Positions 34,442 through 45,518 of a stretch of 64,000 nt of DNA are shown one piece after another (position 1 is the stretch's first letter; each line of letters opens with the position of its first letter). The DNA lies in assembly GCF_030994125.1 (NCBI RefSeq), contig NZ_CP099917.1:434001-498000 (forward strand), written 5' to 3'. The notes below the pieces were generated by a model, which saw only the letters and a list, made by a program, of their open reading frames with translations, was not told the DNA's origin and searched no databases. A program made the position numbers and the translations under genes. Source of the DNA: Pseudoalteromonas xiamenensis (GTDB lineage Bacteria > Pseudomonadota > Gammaproteobacteria > Enterobacterales > Alteromonadaceae).

Positions 34442-36829
34442 CTAGTCCCTCAACGATGCGTTAAATTGTTTAGCCAATTCGGCCACCACGTTGTCAACAA
34501 CCAGATTGATGTCTTTCTCTTCGAGTGTTCTATCAACTGCTTGTAGTGTAAGGGCAATGGCTAAACTCTTAAAGTCAGGCTCAATACCTTTACCCTTGTA
34601 CACATCGAACAAGTTTAGGTCAACTAATTGATTTCCGCCAACTTTCTCAATGCACTTTAAAATATCGCCTATTTTTACGTCATCTGCAACTAAAATAGCA
34701 ATATCTCGACGATTTGATGGGAATTTTGACAGTTTTTCTGCTTCTGGGATGTGACGAAGCGATAATGCATCTACTTCAATTTCAAAAACATAAGCTGTTT
34801 GGTTAAGATCCAAGCCTTTTAACAACTGTGGATGAACCGCACCTAAGTAGCCTACTTTTTTGTCATTTAGATAGATTGCTGCAGATTGACCTGGGTGTAG
34901 TCCATCACATGCCTCTGCTTTAAACGTAAACTGATTCGCTTTGTTTGTAAGCGCAAGTAACGCCTCAACATCACCTTTAACATCAAAGAAGTCGACATTG
35001 CGCGACGGAACCGACCAATGTTCATTGTGTGTATTACCAAATGCAATACCACCGATAACCGCAACTTGCTCAACACCATTTTCCGCGTTTTCGTTTTTAA
35101 GGAATTTTAATCCTTGCTCGAATAGGCGGATACGGCCTTGCTGGCGGTTTTGGTTGTAAACAACAGCGTTTACTAAACCTGGCATTAGACTTACGCGCAT
35201 CGCAGACATCTCTACCGAAATTGGATGCGGTAACACTAAAGCGTCTGATTCTGGGTGCAACAATGATTGCACTTTCGGGTCAACGAAACTATAGGTAATG
35301 GCTTCTTGATAGCCTCGACCAACCAGCGCATGACGAAGTGTTTTCACACTTAAATGTGCTTCTTGGTGTTTTGTCATGTTAAGTGAGGCCGTTGGCGCGA
35401 CATTTGGGATGTTGTTGTATCCAAAAACTCGGGCGACTTCTTCGATTAAGTCTTCTTCAATGCTTATATCAAAACGGTAGCTAGGAGCAAGTGCGCTCCA
35501 AGTGCCATGTTCAAATGTCACATCTAAACCTAAACGAGTTAGGATATCGGTCACTTTTGCATCTTCAATGTGATAGCCGATCACTCGGTCTAAGCGCTCA
35601 CGACGTAATGTCACCGCGACTGGTTTTGGCAGATCTGCCTCAGAAACAGCTTCAACCACAGGGCCTGGTTGACCGCCTGCAATTTCGATTAGAAGTGCTG
35701 TAGCACGTTCCATTGCATCACGTTGTAATTGATAATCCACACCACGCTCATAACGGTGCGAGGCATCAGTATGAAGACCATAACCACGCGCTTGACCCGC
35801 AATCGCCAAAGGATTGAAAAACGCGCTTTCTAGAAGCACGTCAACTGTGCCCTCTTTTACGCCTGACGCTTCGCCACCAAAAATACCGGCAATCGCAAGT
35901 GCTTTATTGTGATCAGCAATGACAAGTGTCGAAGATTTCAGTTTTGCGGTATTGCCGTCAAGTAAAACGAGTTCTTCACCTTCATTTGCATTTCGAACTT
36001 TAATACCACCTTCAATTGCGTTTAAATCAAACGCATGCATGGGGTGACCTAGTTCAAGTAATACATAATTAGTCACATCAACGACAGGATCGATGCTACG
36101 AATACCGGAACGGCGAAGCTTTTCAACCATCCAAAATGGGGTAACTGCGTCTAGGTTAATACCTTTAATTACACGACCTAAGTAACGCGGGCAAGATGCA
36201 GGATTAACCAGTTCAATTGAGATTGAATCTTCAATCGTAGGTGCAACCGCTGGAATATCTAATGTTTTAACATCAATACCGTTCAATACACCCACTTCGC
36301 GTGCAAGACCTTTAATACCCAGGCAATCACTGCGGTTAGGTGTTAGGTCTACATCGATAGTTACGTCATTTAAACCGAAATACTCGCGAATATCTTGACC
36401 GATTGGCGCATCAGCAGGCAACTCAATAATACCGTCAGAATTATCCGCCATGCCAAGTTCAGCAAATGCGCAAAGCATCCCGTTTGATGGTTGTCCGCGC
36501 AACTTCGCTTTTTTGATTTTGAAATCACCTGGTAATACTGCACCAACAGTCGCTACAACCACTTTAAGGCCTTGACGACAGTTAGCAGCACCACATACGA
36601 TGTCTAGGAGTTCGTCACCACCAACATTTACTTTTGTTACACGTAACTTGTCAGCGTCTGGGTGTTGGCCACACTCAACCACTTCACCAATCACGACCCC
36701 CGAGAATTCACCTGCTACAGGGTCTAAACCGTCAACTTCTAGACCAGCCATTGATAGTTGTTCAGATAAAGCATTGGTGTCAATTGCTGGGTTAACCCAC
36801 TCTCGTAACCACTTTTCACTAAATTTCAT
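34442..36829 (-). CDS. pheT: Phenylalanyl-tRNA synthetase beta subunit
   Basis: 795-aa beta chain. Domains in order: N-terminal EMAPII-like tRNA-binding domain (about 40-150, [17 protein letters not shown]), B3/4 domain (about 210-365), B5 (about 400-470), the catalytic-like core, and the C-terminal anticodon-binding FDX-ACB domain (about 700-795, [15 protein letters not shown]). Length is standard. 14 nt downstream of pheS. Confidence 0.98.
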   Translation of the reverse strand: MKFSEKWLREWVNPAIDTNALSEQLSMAGLEVDGLDPVAGEFSGVVIGEVVECGQHPDADKLRVTKVNVGGDELLDIVCGAANCRQGLKVVVATVGAVLPGDFKIKKAKLRGQPSNGMLCAFAELGMADNSDGIIELPADAPIGQDIREYFGLNDVTIDVDLTPNRSDCLGIKGLAREVGVLNGIDVKTLDIPAVAPTIEDSISIELVNPASCPRYLGRVIKGINLDAVTPFWMVEKLRRSGIRSIDPVVDVTNYVLLELGHPMHAFDLNAIEGGIKVRNANEGEELVLLDGNTAKLKSSTLVIADHNKALAIAGIFGGEASGVKEGTVDVLLESAFFNPLAIAGQARGYGLHTDASHRYERGVDYQLQRDAMERATALLIEIAGGQPGPVVEAVSEADLPKPVAVTLRRERLDRVIGYHIEDAKVTDILTRLGLDVTFEHGTWSALAPSYRFDISIEEDLIEEVARVFGYNNIPNVAPTASLNMTKHQEAHLSVKTLRHALVGRGYQEAITYSFVDPKVQSLLHPESDALVLPHPISVEMSAMRVSLMPGLVNAVVYNQNRQQGRIRLFEQGLKFLKNENAENGVEQVAVIGGIAFGNTHNEHWSVPSRNVDFFDVKGDVEALLALTNKANQFTFKAEACDGLHPGQSAAIYLNDKKVGYLGAVHPQLLKGLDLNQTAYVFEIEVDALSLRHIPEAEKLSKFPSNRRDIAILVADDVKIGDILKCIEKVGGNQLVDLNLFDVYKGKGIEPDFKSLAIALTLQAVDRTLEEKDINLVVDNVVAELAKQFNASLRD

Positions 36830-36843
36830 TGTTTACGTCACTC

Positions 36844-37839
<996 letters not shown>

Positions 37840-37938
37840 TTAAAAAAGAGTTTGCCGATAAATAAACACTAATGATAACTGAATTTGAAGGGGTTGTGCC
37901 ATAGCCATAGGCTTGTATTTGCAGATTATTTAAATTGA

Positions 37939-38640
37939 TTACAAGCCTAAAGTAGATTTAATGAAAGGAATGGTCAATTTTCGTTGAGCTGCCATGGATG
38001 CATGGTCAAGTTTGTCCAAAACATCTAGTAATGCGCGCATGTCTCGACTTAAACGAGTCAACAGAAAACGGGAGCAATCGTCACTTAGTTCTAATCCTCT
38101 CATTTTTGCACGTTTGACTAGCGCTTCTGCCTTATCGTCATCACTCATCGAGCGGATCTGGAACGTCGTTCCCCACGTTAAACGTGATTCTAAATCGGGT
38201 AAAAACAAGTTAAGCATATTGGGGAGCAAGTCGGCGGCCACTACTAGGAGTTTTCCTGGCTCGTTGAACCGATTATAAAAATTGAATAGTGCTTTTTCCC
38301 AACTTTCATTACCTGCCACCAGCTGCATATCATCAATACACACGACATCCAACCCATCAAGTCCATCCAACATCTCAGGGCCGTAATGCAGTACTTCACG
38401 AAGTGACAGCAACATCGTAGATAAGCCAAGCTCTTGGGCATAAACACACGTCGCATAGAGCAGATGCGACTTTCCTGAATCGGCGAGTCCACAAAGGTAA
38501 GTAAATTGAAACTGCGTTTCTCTCTTCGCAAAGGCGGATTTTAAATGTGTCACTTCCAATGATTGTTCACCGCCAAAATACGATGAAAACGTTTCATCAT
38601 CAGGCAAAGTAACGGGCAGTGCCATTTGCATTGGTTCCAT
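37939..38640 (-). CDS. hda: DnaA regulatory inactivator Hda
   Basis: AAA+ protein that, with the sliding clamp, stimulates ATP hydrolysis by DnaA. Start chosen at the ATG overlapping the previous stop (TAATG), giving MEPMQMALPVTLPDDETF (233 aa). QMALP is the clamp-binding motif, placed at the N-terminus as in E. coli. The Walker A is CGLADSGKSHLL and the Walker B VVCIDDMQL. Coupled to the DUF2066 gene upstream. Confidence 0.94.
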   Translation of the reverse strand: MEPMQMALPVTLPDDETFSSYFGGEQSLEVTHLKSAFAKRETQFQFTYLCGLADSGKSHLLYATCVYAQELGLSTMLLSLREVLHYGPEMLDGLDGLDVVCIDDMQLVAGNESWEKALFNFYNRFNEPGKLLVVAADLLPNMLNLFLPDLESRLTWGTTFQIRSMSDDDKAEALVKRAKMRGLELSDDCSRFLLTRLSRDMRALLDVLDKLDHASMAAQRKLTIPFIKSTLGL

Positions 38641-39695
38641 TACTTTCCTACCCATTCATACGTAAGATTTTTGGCATTTTCAACATGATAAAAGGCATTA
38701 GGATCTACGTAAATTGACAAAGCCTGTTCAAGTGACAATGCTTTTTTGAGATCCATCACATTGCTAACATGTTGAACGACAAATTCAACCGTCCCTTCTG
38801 AACGAGAAAAGATGTCTACGTCTTTTATAGAGCTGATTGACTGTAATCTGCGTTTTGCAAGCTCGATATCCTTAAAGTTTCTTAAGTTTCTAATTGTAAT
38901 GGTATCTGTTTTAAGCTCTGCGATACTGGAATTGCTAATAGAAAATTCTTCAAGTAATGAGTGCGCTAGATTTTCAACCATTTGACTGATAATTACTTGC
39001 TTGTCTCCAACTAACTGTTGAGGTTCAAAGTAAAGTGCATCAGTGTAACGCCATTCCAGCATCCAACTACTGCTGGCTGGTTGCTGAAAAATCCGAGCGG
39101 TAATAACGCGTTCAGCACCGTAACGTTTTGAGGCATTTTCGACTGGCTCAGAGAAATTAGCCCAGACTTCGGGCACACCCACTTGCAGTCGATCTTGAAG
39201 ATCTAATAAAGGTACCAAAATAGGTAAACCCCACTCTGTTGCCTTATCGTAAATGAGTCGTTCCAATTGTGGATAGCTTTCTCGTGTAACAAATTCTCTC
39301 GTTTGATTATCTTCAATTACCATCCATAACACGATTTGAGGGCGTCGATTCCCCCAAAATGGCCAATTTGCATCACGAACTAATTGGTTCATCTTCGTTT
39401 CGTCGAACAAAAAACTGGCTTTCAACTCGCCTTCACTGTTTTCAACATACTCGTACTTTGTCAAATATTCACTGTAGTCTCTAAGAGCTTGACGAACGAG
39501 CTTGTGGCTTTGGGTGTTATCCACCCCTGTGAGTTTCTTTATTACGCGTGTTAATGCATCTTGCCCCGCTTCAATGCGAGCTTGGCGTGATTTGTCTTTG
39601 ACTTGAACGCTACTTTGATAAAGGTTTTGAATTTCCACAGCTTGCACTGAAAAACAAAGTAGACAAATTGAAGTAAGTAACAGCCTTAGTAACAT
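38640..39695 (-). CDS. DUF2066 secreted protein
   Basis: 351 aa from the ATG at 39695 (MLLRLLLTSICLLCFSVQA is a clear signal peptide); the longer frame would need a TTG start. The mature part opens with an alternating strand region ending RVIKKLTGVDNTQS, and includes ASFLFDETKMNQLVRDANWPF. This domain of unknown function is common upstream of hda in gammaproteobacteria. Translationally coupled to hda by a TAATG overlap, although it is secreted and Hda is cytoplasmic. Confidence 0.85.
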   Translation of the reverse strand: MLLRLLLTSICLLCFSVQAVEIQNLYQSSVQVKDKSRQARIEAGQDALTRVIKKLTGVDNTQSHKLVRQALRDYSEYLTKYEYVENSEGELKASFLFDETKMNQLVRDANWPFWGNRRPQIVLWMVIEDNQTREFVTRESYPQLERLIYDKATEWGLPILVPLLDLQDRLQVGVPEVWANFSEPVENASKRYGAERVITARIFQQPASSSWMLEWRYTDALYFEPQQLVGDKQVIISQMVENLAHSLLEEFSISNSSIAELKTDTITIRNLRNFKDIELAKRRLQSISSIKDVDIFSRSEGTVEFVVQHVSNVMDLKKALSLEQALSIYVDPNAFYHVENAKNLTYEWVGK

Positions 39696-39853
39696 AAATC
39701 GACTTATTGGCTTCTGATGTCTTGATCCTAATGCAAAGCGGAGCAAATGAAAAGTAGTCGATATTTTACAAACGGTAAATTGGATTACCTATCTCGTTAA
39801 TTTGACGAATAAAACCGCAACTAAGTAATAAATTGTCCCCTCGCATTGCGCAT

Positions 39854-41017
39854 TCAGGCAATAACAAATTGGTTTTTGCCTTTTGATTTCGCCTCATACA
39901 AATTTACATCCGCTTTAACCAAAAGCGTTTCTGCGTTGAATACACTTTCAGCGTTAGAAGAAATGCCAATACTGGCCCCACACGCGACTGAATCGCCATT
40001 GCTGAGATGAATGGGCTTTTTTATCGCATTTAATATTCTTGTCACTAATATTTCTAGATCTACCTCTGTCAATCCATCGTCAATTAATATGACAAATTCA
40101 TCACCACCAAGACGAGAAACAGTATCGTATTCACGAACACTCGCCATGAGTCGATTTGCAACTGCGACGAGCACTTCATCTCCACTATGATGCCCATAGT
40201 TGTCGTTTATCGGTTTAAAATCATCCAAATCTATATAAATAACAAATACTTTGACATCAGTACGAGTCGATTTGGAGGACAATCGCTCCAGCTCACGAAA
40301 GAGATATTTTCGATTAGTTAACCCTGTTAAACTATCGTGCAGCGCTTCGAATTCAAGCTTGGCTTGGAGTGATTCACTTTTTGTCATTTCAGTACGCAGT
40401 TCAGTTAGGCTTTTTTCAAGCTCCTGAGTACGCTCCAGAACTCTAGACTCAAGTTCCGTTTTGTAGGCATTTAATGACGCATTTGCCTGCACAAGCGCTT
40501 GCTGATTATTAAACGCATCGAGCGCTGACGAGATGACATGACTGATTGCATAGAGTACATCGATTATCATGCCCGAGTATTCGTCTTCTCGACGATAGGA
40601 TTGAATGATGAATGCGCCCATAAAACTTTGACGATTGATGAGCGGGAAGCAAAGCCACTGCTTGGGGATTGTACCGAGTACTTTCAGAACGCCACGCCCA
40701 ATTAAGGATTTTATTTCGTCCTCTGAGTAGTTACATACGCGCTGGCAATTTAGCGCATAGGCCGTAAGTGACTTGCCGATTTCCTCAACGGGAACGTCAT
40801 CCAATTCTTCTGCTCGAATATCATCCATAACGTCATGAAAATAGGGAAAAGATAGCCGCCCATTCTCTTTAAATAAAACGACATAAAAATTATCAGCGTA
40901 GGTTATCTTTTGCAAAATACAGTGGATATCCAACAAAAACCGCTGAATAGAATCGCTGGTGTTTAAACAAGCCACAATATTTGTAACGCTATCAATTACT
41001 CGCTCATTTTCGACCAT
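39854..41017 (-). CDS. Diguanylate cyclase with N-terminal GAF-like domain
   Basis: 387 aa. Residues about 5-170 form a GAF-type sensor; then a short coiled coil (ELESRVLERTQELEKSL) links to a GGDEF domain from about residue 220. The catalytic loop SRLGGDEFVILIDDG is intact, and an RxxD inhibitory site (REYD) sits five residues before GGDEF. It should therefore make cyclic di-GMP with product inhibition. No membrane segment; ligand unknown. Confidence 0.93.
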   Translation of the reverse strand: MVENERVIDSVTNIVACLNTSDSIQRFLLDIHCILQKITYADNFYVVLFKENGRLSFPYFHDVMDDIRAEELDDVPVEEIGKSLTAYALNCQRVCNYSEDEIKSLIGRGVLKVLGTIPKQWLCFPLINRQSFMGAFIIQSYRREDEYSGMIIDVLYAISHVISSALDAFNNQQALVQANASLNAYKTELESRVLERTQELEKSLTELRTEMTKSESLQAKLEFEALHDSLTGLTNRKYLFRELERLSSKSTRTDVKVFVIYIDLDDFKPINDNYGHHSGDEVLVAVANRLMASVREYDTVSRLGGDEFVILIDDGLTEVDLEILVTRILNAIKKPIHLSNGDSVACGASIGISSNAESVFNAETLLVKADVNLYEAKSKGKNQFVIA

Positions 41018-41186
41018 AGGTAAAAACGTCCCAATTTTCGTCTACTTAAGTAAAGCTCAGAATCCAAAGTTCGCAACCATTTAACTTATTGTGCGTAAAA
41101 CCTCCCTTCTATTCGCCCCAAGCAAACTTGTTTTCTTTTCTTTTGCCCCCATTGTTTTGACACATCAATGTGCAAGGAAAATTCAA

Positions 41187-41627
41187 ATGAAATATTTACA
41201 CACGATGGTGCGGGTAAAAGATTTGGACGCTTCGTTACGCTTCTACCGCGATTTACTAGGTTTAAAGGTGGTAAAACAAAAAGATTATGAAGCAGGTCGT
41301 TTTACACTAGTATATCTCGCCGCGCCTGCACAAGAAGCCGAAGCAGAAGCAACTGGTGCGCCTACCATTGAATTGACTTATAACTGGGACACTGAATCCT
41401 ATACTGGTGGCCGTAATTTTGGGCATCTCGCATTCGAAGTCGACGACATCTACAAAACTTGTCAATTTTTGATGGACAATGGCGTAACCATAAATCGACC
41501 TCCTCGCGACGGCCACATGGCCTTTGTTCGTTCGCCGGACAATATATCGATTGAGTTACTGCAAAAAGACGGTGCATTAGAGCCTGCAGAGCCATGGGTA
41601 TCGATGAAAAATACAGGTGAATGGTAA
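41187..41627 (+). CDS. gloA: Lactoylglutathione lyase (glyoxalase I)
   Basis: Detoxifies methylglyoxal through its glutathione adduct. ATG at 41187 ([13 protein letters not shown], 146 aa) is used because AAGGAA lies upstream and the family starts there; a longer frame adds 32 unrelated residues. Metal ligands in order: His in YLHTMVRV, Glu in TIELTYNW, His in FGHLAFEV, Glu in ISIELLQ. A small Ala/Glu-rich insert ([12 protein letters not shown]) precedes the first Glu. Nickel-type short GloA. Confidence 0.94.
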   Translation: MKYLHTMVRVKDLDASLRFYRDLLGLKVVKQKDYEAGRFTLVYLAAPAQEAEAEATGAPTIELTYNWDTESYTGGRNFGHLAFEVDDIYKTCQFLMDNGVTINRPPRDGHMAFVRSPDNISIELLQKDGALEPAEPWVSMKNTGEW

Positions 41628-41657
41628 GTTGTTACAACGCCCTTCCCTTTGTCACTA

Positions 41658-42398
41658 TCACGGTGAATGATATTTATAAGACAGCAGGTTTAATTCTCGC
41701 TTAACCTGCTCATTTTCTAGAAGTTTGTTGACGATTTCAAATTCTTCATTCCGAGATCTTAACGCCATGATATGGCGTGTATAGCGGTCATGAGGTATTT
41801 CTGAAACATGAAACAAGCCAAGCCAATGATTCTTCGCTTCTAAATATTGCCGTGTACTTCGGCTAACGATAGCAACATCCAGCCGTTGCTTTAACAGCAT
41901 GTCTAAAAGGTGTATTTCTTCGTTCGTATTGACACGTGTCAGCAAATCCTTAGCAGCCAATTCATCTACGCCGAAATACTTATAACCCAGTATCCCGCCT
42001 ATCGTTTTTTGATGAAGAGATGTTTCGCCTTCGTATTCGAAAGGTATTTTATGGAAAGACACAAAGTCATCGGTATCCTCAAAAACCGCGGAAGTCCAAA
42101 GGTATTTTTCATGCTTAAGATCACCAAACCAAATTGGGTTTACCCCCATGACTAAACCATCGAGAGACGCATCTTCTACGCCCTTATCAAGTCTTTTACG
42201 AGGTAAAAAGTGAGTTTGGAACGTAACTTGTTGCTGGTATCGGTTAAACACATCTGCCACATCAAAATAAAGTCCGGTTTGTTCACTAATGTCAACAATG
42301 TAAGGCGCTTTTAGATGGTAAACATAGAGCGTGACTATCGGTTTCGCTAACAGCGAAAACGACAGCACCAGAAATATTACGCTTAGAATCGCTTTCAA
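41658..42398 (-). CDS. Periplasmic amino-acid-binding-like protein (SBP family 3)
   Basis: 246 aa with signal peptide MKAILSVIFLVLSFSLLAKP. The rest fits the family 3 solute-binding fold: IVTLYVYHLKAPYIVD at the start, GLYFDVADVFNRYQ, GGILGYKYFGVD in the hinge region and RQYLEAKNHW near the second lobe. No transporter genes lie beside it. Proteins of this type in Alteromonadales are often orphan and may act in sensing. Ligand unknown. Confidence 0.8.
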   Translation of the reverse strand: MKAILSVIFLVLSFSLLAKPIVTLYVYHLKAPYIVDISEQTGLYFDVADVFNRYQQQVTFQTHFLPRKRLDKGVEDASLDGLVMGVNPIWFGDLKHEKYLWTSAVFEDTDDFVSFHKIPFEYEGETSLHQKTIGGILGYKYFGVDELAAKDLLTRVNTNEEIHLLDMLLKQRLDVAIVSRSTRQYLEAKNHWLGLFHVSEIPHDRYTRHIMALRSRNEEFEIVNKLLENEQVKRELNLLSYKYHSP

Positions 42399-42534
42399 AT
42401 GATCATCTCAACATTTCTGTTAAGCTTTTGCCATCAACATCATTTCGTCAAGTTCGCTTTTTTACTTGCTGTAGGCTCTGTGAGATAATCTCGCCATGAC
42501 TGCGTTAAGCACTATTAAATTTTAAGTTATTTGA

Positions 42535-43974
42535 ATGAATTACGACAACCAAGCTACTTTTTATTGGTATGATTTTGAGTCTTTTGGCGCCACACCTCAA
42601 AAAGATAGACCAAGTCAGTTTGCAGGTGTTCGCACTGATAGCCAATTCAATATTATTGGCGAGCCATTAATTATTTACTGTAAGCAAGCACCTGATTATC
42701 TGCCTCACCCCGAGGCATGTCTAATAACTGGGATCACACCTCAACTTGCTAATAGCAAAGGGCTTGTTGAAGCTGAGTTTATCGCACGTATTCATGAAGA
42801 ATTTAGCAAACCTAACACCTGTGTTGTCGGCTATAACAACATTCGTTTCGATGATGAATTAACACGCTATACACTGTATCGTAATTTCTACGATCCGTAT
42901 GAACGAGAGTGGCAAAACGGCAATAGTCGCTGGGATTTAATCGATGTGGTTCGAGCATGTTATGCGTTAAGACCAGAGGGCATTGAGTGGCCAGAAAAAG
43001 AAGATGGCTCTGCTAGTTTTAAACTCGAACATTTAACCAAAGCCAACAATATCGAGCACGGCCAAGCTCACGATGCGCTTAGTGATGTCATTGCAACGAT
43101 TGAGCTGGCAAAACTGCTTCGTCAAAAGCAACCAAAATTGTTCGACTTTTTCTTAATGAACCGCAACAAAAAAGCGCTTTCGAATTTAGTCGATGTGTTT
43201 AACATGACGCCTCTCGTACATACCTCATCCAAAATAAGTGCGTTACATGGGTGTACAACCTGGATTGCGCCGATGAGTTTTCACCCGGCAAATAAAAATG
43301 CAGTTGTTGTGTTTAACCTAGCTTTTGACCCAACGCCACTGATTGAGTTGAGTGTTGATGAAATTAGGCAGCGACTATACACCAAGCGTTCTGAACTTAA
43401 AGATGACGAACATCCTATCGGTCTTAAACTCGTTCATTTGAATAAATGTCCAGTACTTGCTCCAGCTAAAACGCTGCTGCCAGAGAATGCTGCCCGTCTA
43501 GATATCAATCGAGAGCAATGTTTAGCAAACCTTGCTGTTCTCAAACATCATCCGGAGCTTCGAGAAAAAGTTGCAGCCGTATTTGCAGATGGCGACGGCT
43601 TTGAGGCATCGTCAAATGTTGACTACCAACTTTATCAAGGTTTTGCGAGTCATGCCGACAAATCTAAATTTGCGGTGATCCGCGACTGCGCACCTGATCA
43701 ATTAGGCAACTTAGCATTGCATTTTGACGACGCTAAATACGCAACGCTCCTTTTCCGCTATCGAGCCAGAAACTGGCCTGAGTCACTCTCACCAGACGAG
43801 TTAGAAAAGTGGCGAAAATATTGTCAAGACAAACTACTTAACGGTACAGACAATCCAAGTATCAACGCCGAGGATTTTATGCTCACGCTTGAGAATTTGG
43901 TGCATCAACATGAAGGGAATGAACGAAATTTAAAAATTTTAAAGGCTTTATATCACTACGCACAAAGCCTTTAA
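42535..43974 (+). CDS. sbcB: Exodeoxyribonuclease I
   Basis: 479-aa 3'-5' single-strand DNA exonuclease of recombination and mismatch repair. DEDDh active site: FYWYDFESFG (Asp, Glu), YNNIRFDDEL, and EHGQAHDALSDVIATIEL (His, Asp). SH3-like and helical extensions follow as in E. coli ExoI (about 475 aa). Confidence 0.96.
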   Translation: MNYDNQATFYWYDFESFGATPQKDRPSQFAGVRTDSQFNIIGEPLIIYCKQAPDYLPHPEACLITGITPQLANSKGLVEAEFIARIHEEFSKPNTCVVGYNNIRFDDELTRYTLYRNFYDPYEREWQNGNSRWDLIDVVRACYALRPEGIEWPEKEDGSASFKLEHLTKANNIEHGQAHDALSDVIATIELAKLLRQKQPKLFDFFLMNRNKKALSNLVDVFNMTPLVHTSSKISALHGCTTWIAPMSFHPANKNAVVVFNLAFDPTPLIELSVDEIRQRLYTKRSELKDDEHPIGLKLVHLNKCPVLAPAKTLLPENAARLDINREQCLANLAVLKHHPELREKVAAVFADGDGFEASSNVDYQLYQGFASHADKSKFAVIRDCAPDQLGNLALHFDDAKYATLLFRYRARNWPESLSPDELEKWRKYCQDKLLNGTDNPSINAEDFMLTLENLVHQHEGNERNLKILKALYHYAQSL

Positions 43975-43993
43975 TATATGGAAAAGTAACTAC

Positions 43994-44878
43994 CTATTTT
44001 TTCTCATGAATTGCATCGAGTCTCGCCAGTAGGCTCGATGTATCAAAGCGTCCGCCACCAATAGACTGCACATCCGAGTAATATTGATCGACCAAGGCGG
44101 TGAGAGATAACGTTGCACCATTTGAACGCGCCTCATCAAGTGCAATACCTAGATCTTTTCGCATCCAATCTACGGCGAAACCAAACTCATATTCACCCGC
44201 TAACATCGTTTTATAACGGTTCTCCATTTGCCAAGAGCCTGCCGCTCCTTTTGAGATGGTTTCAATGACTTTCTCTCCTTCAAGCCCTGCTTTCTTCGCG
44301 AAATGCAACCCCTCGGCAAGACCTTGTACTACGCCTGCGATACAAATTTGATTGACCATTTTACACAGTTGGCCTGAACCAATCGGACCCAATAATTGGC
44401 TAAAACGGGCGAATGCGTCCATTACTGGTTGAACTTTGGCAAATGTCTTTTCCTCGCCACCAACCATTATCGTCAGTGCGCCATTCTCGGCACCAGCTTG
44501 TCCCCCTGAAACAGGCGCGTCCAAAAACGCAATATTTAGAGCAGTACAGCGTTCACCTACTTCGCGCGCGACTTTAGCTGAGGTTGTAGTATGGTCGATT
44601 AAAATACTGCCTGCACTCATGCCCGCCAAGACACCGTCGTCGCCATAAACTACAGAGCGTAAATCGTCATCGTTCCCAACACACATAAAGACCATTTCAC
44701 TGCCAGTGACCGCAGCTTTCGGGGTAGTTGCAAACTGTCCTCCAAATTGAGTCACCCAATCTTGAGCCTTTTGTGTCGTGCGGTTATAAACAGTCACTTC
44801 GTAGCCTGCTTTTTGTAAATGCCCCGCCATCGGAAAACCCATAACGCCAAGACCGATAAAACTTACTTTAATTGACAT
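43994..44878 (-). CDS. 3-hydroxyisobutyrate dehydrogenase family oxidoreductase
   Basis: 294 aa. N-terminal NAD(P) site SFIGLGVMGFPMAGHLQKAG with an Asn-Arg (YNRT) after the second strand, which usually favours NADP. The substrate loop DAPVSGGQAGAENGALTIMV and the catalytic Lys segment GSGQLCKMVNQ are both intact. This family includes tartronate-semialdehyde, succinic-semialdehyde and hydroxyisobutyrate reductases; there is no catabolic operon nearby to choose between them. Confidence 0.9.
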   Translation of the reverse strand: MSIKVSFIGLGVMGFPMAGHLQKAGYEVTVYNRTTQKAQDWVTQFGGQFATTPKAAVTGSEMVFMCVGNDDDLRSVVYGDDGVLAGMSAGSILIDHTTTSAKVAREVGERCTALNIAFLDAPVSGGQAGAENGALTIMVGGEEKTFAKVQPVMDAFARFSQLLGPIGSGQLCKMVNQICIAGVVQGLAEGLHFAKKAGLEGEKVIETISKGAAGSWQMENRYKTMLAGEYEFGFAVDWMRKDLGIALDEARSNGATLSLTALVDQYYSDVQSIGGGRFDTSSLLARLDAIHEKK

Positions 44879-45002
44879 AAAACTGTCCTATTTGATTGGT
44901 ACACTCGAAAGATGGAGTTTTTATACCCAAGGTTTATGGGTATCGCAATTGAAAATTATGAAAATATTTAGTCAGTTAACATTGGCATGGAGGTAAGGCA
45001 AC

Positions 45003-45518
45003 ATGGACAATATTTATCGCTATAGCGTTCAACTTATTGATGGTGAAACCTTTCCACTCAAATTATTAACCGGAAGAACCGTACTTTTTGTTAATATTGC
45101 CAGTAAATGTAGTTTCTCTTCTCAACTTGCCACACTCGAAAAACTTTATCAAAAGTATCGAAGTAAAGGGTTTGAGATCATTGCATTCCCATGCAATCAA
45201 TTCGGAAAAAACGAACCTTTAGAAGGTGAGATGTTAAGAGAGTACTACCGCTCTCAAGCCAAAGTCAGTTTTCCACTTTGCCAAAAGGTACTGGTTAATG
45301 GCCCTGATGCACATCCGCTCTTTAACTATTTGAAAGCTCACACTCGTGGCATTGCACAAAACCGTGCTATTAAGTGGAACTTTACCAAGTTTTTAGTAAA
45401 CTCTGAGGGTCAATTGGTCTCTCGCTATGCACCAAGGACCAAACCGGAATCTCTCCATTGCGCCATTGAAGGTTTATTAGAAAATGAAAATCGCTCTGTT
45501 CAGTTCGCAAAACTATGA
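45003..45518 (+). CDS. Glutathione peroxidase family thiol peroxidase
   Basis: 171 aa. Peroxidatic cysteine in VNIASKCSFSSQL (the usual form is SKCGFTPQ, so the two residues around the helix start differ), FPCNQFGKNEP, and KWNFTKFLVN carry the catalytic Cys, Gln, Trp and Asn. A second cysteine in FPLCQKV could be the resolving one, and such forms are usually thioredoxin-dependent. Its last 35 nt overlap the ldhA start in another frame. Confidence 0.9.
   Translation: MDNIYRYSVQLIDGETFPLKLLTGRTVLFVNIASKCSFSSQLATLEKLYQKYRSKGFEIIAFPCNQFGKNEPLEGEMLREYYRSQAKVSFPLCQKVLVNGPDAHPLFNYLKAHTRGIAQNRAIKWNFTKFLVNSEGQLVSRYAPRTKPESLHCAIEGLLENENRSVQFAKL

Noticed and set aside
41091-41186. 32-residue N-terminal extension of gloA
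   Set aside because: No ribosome-binding site or family similarity; the ATG at 41187 has both.
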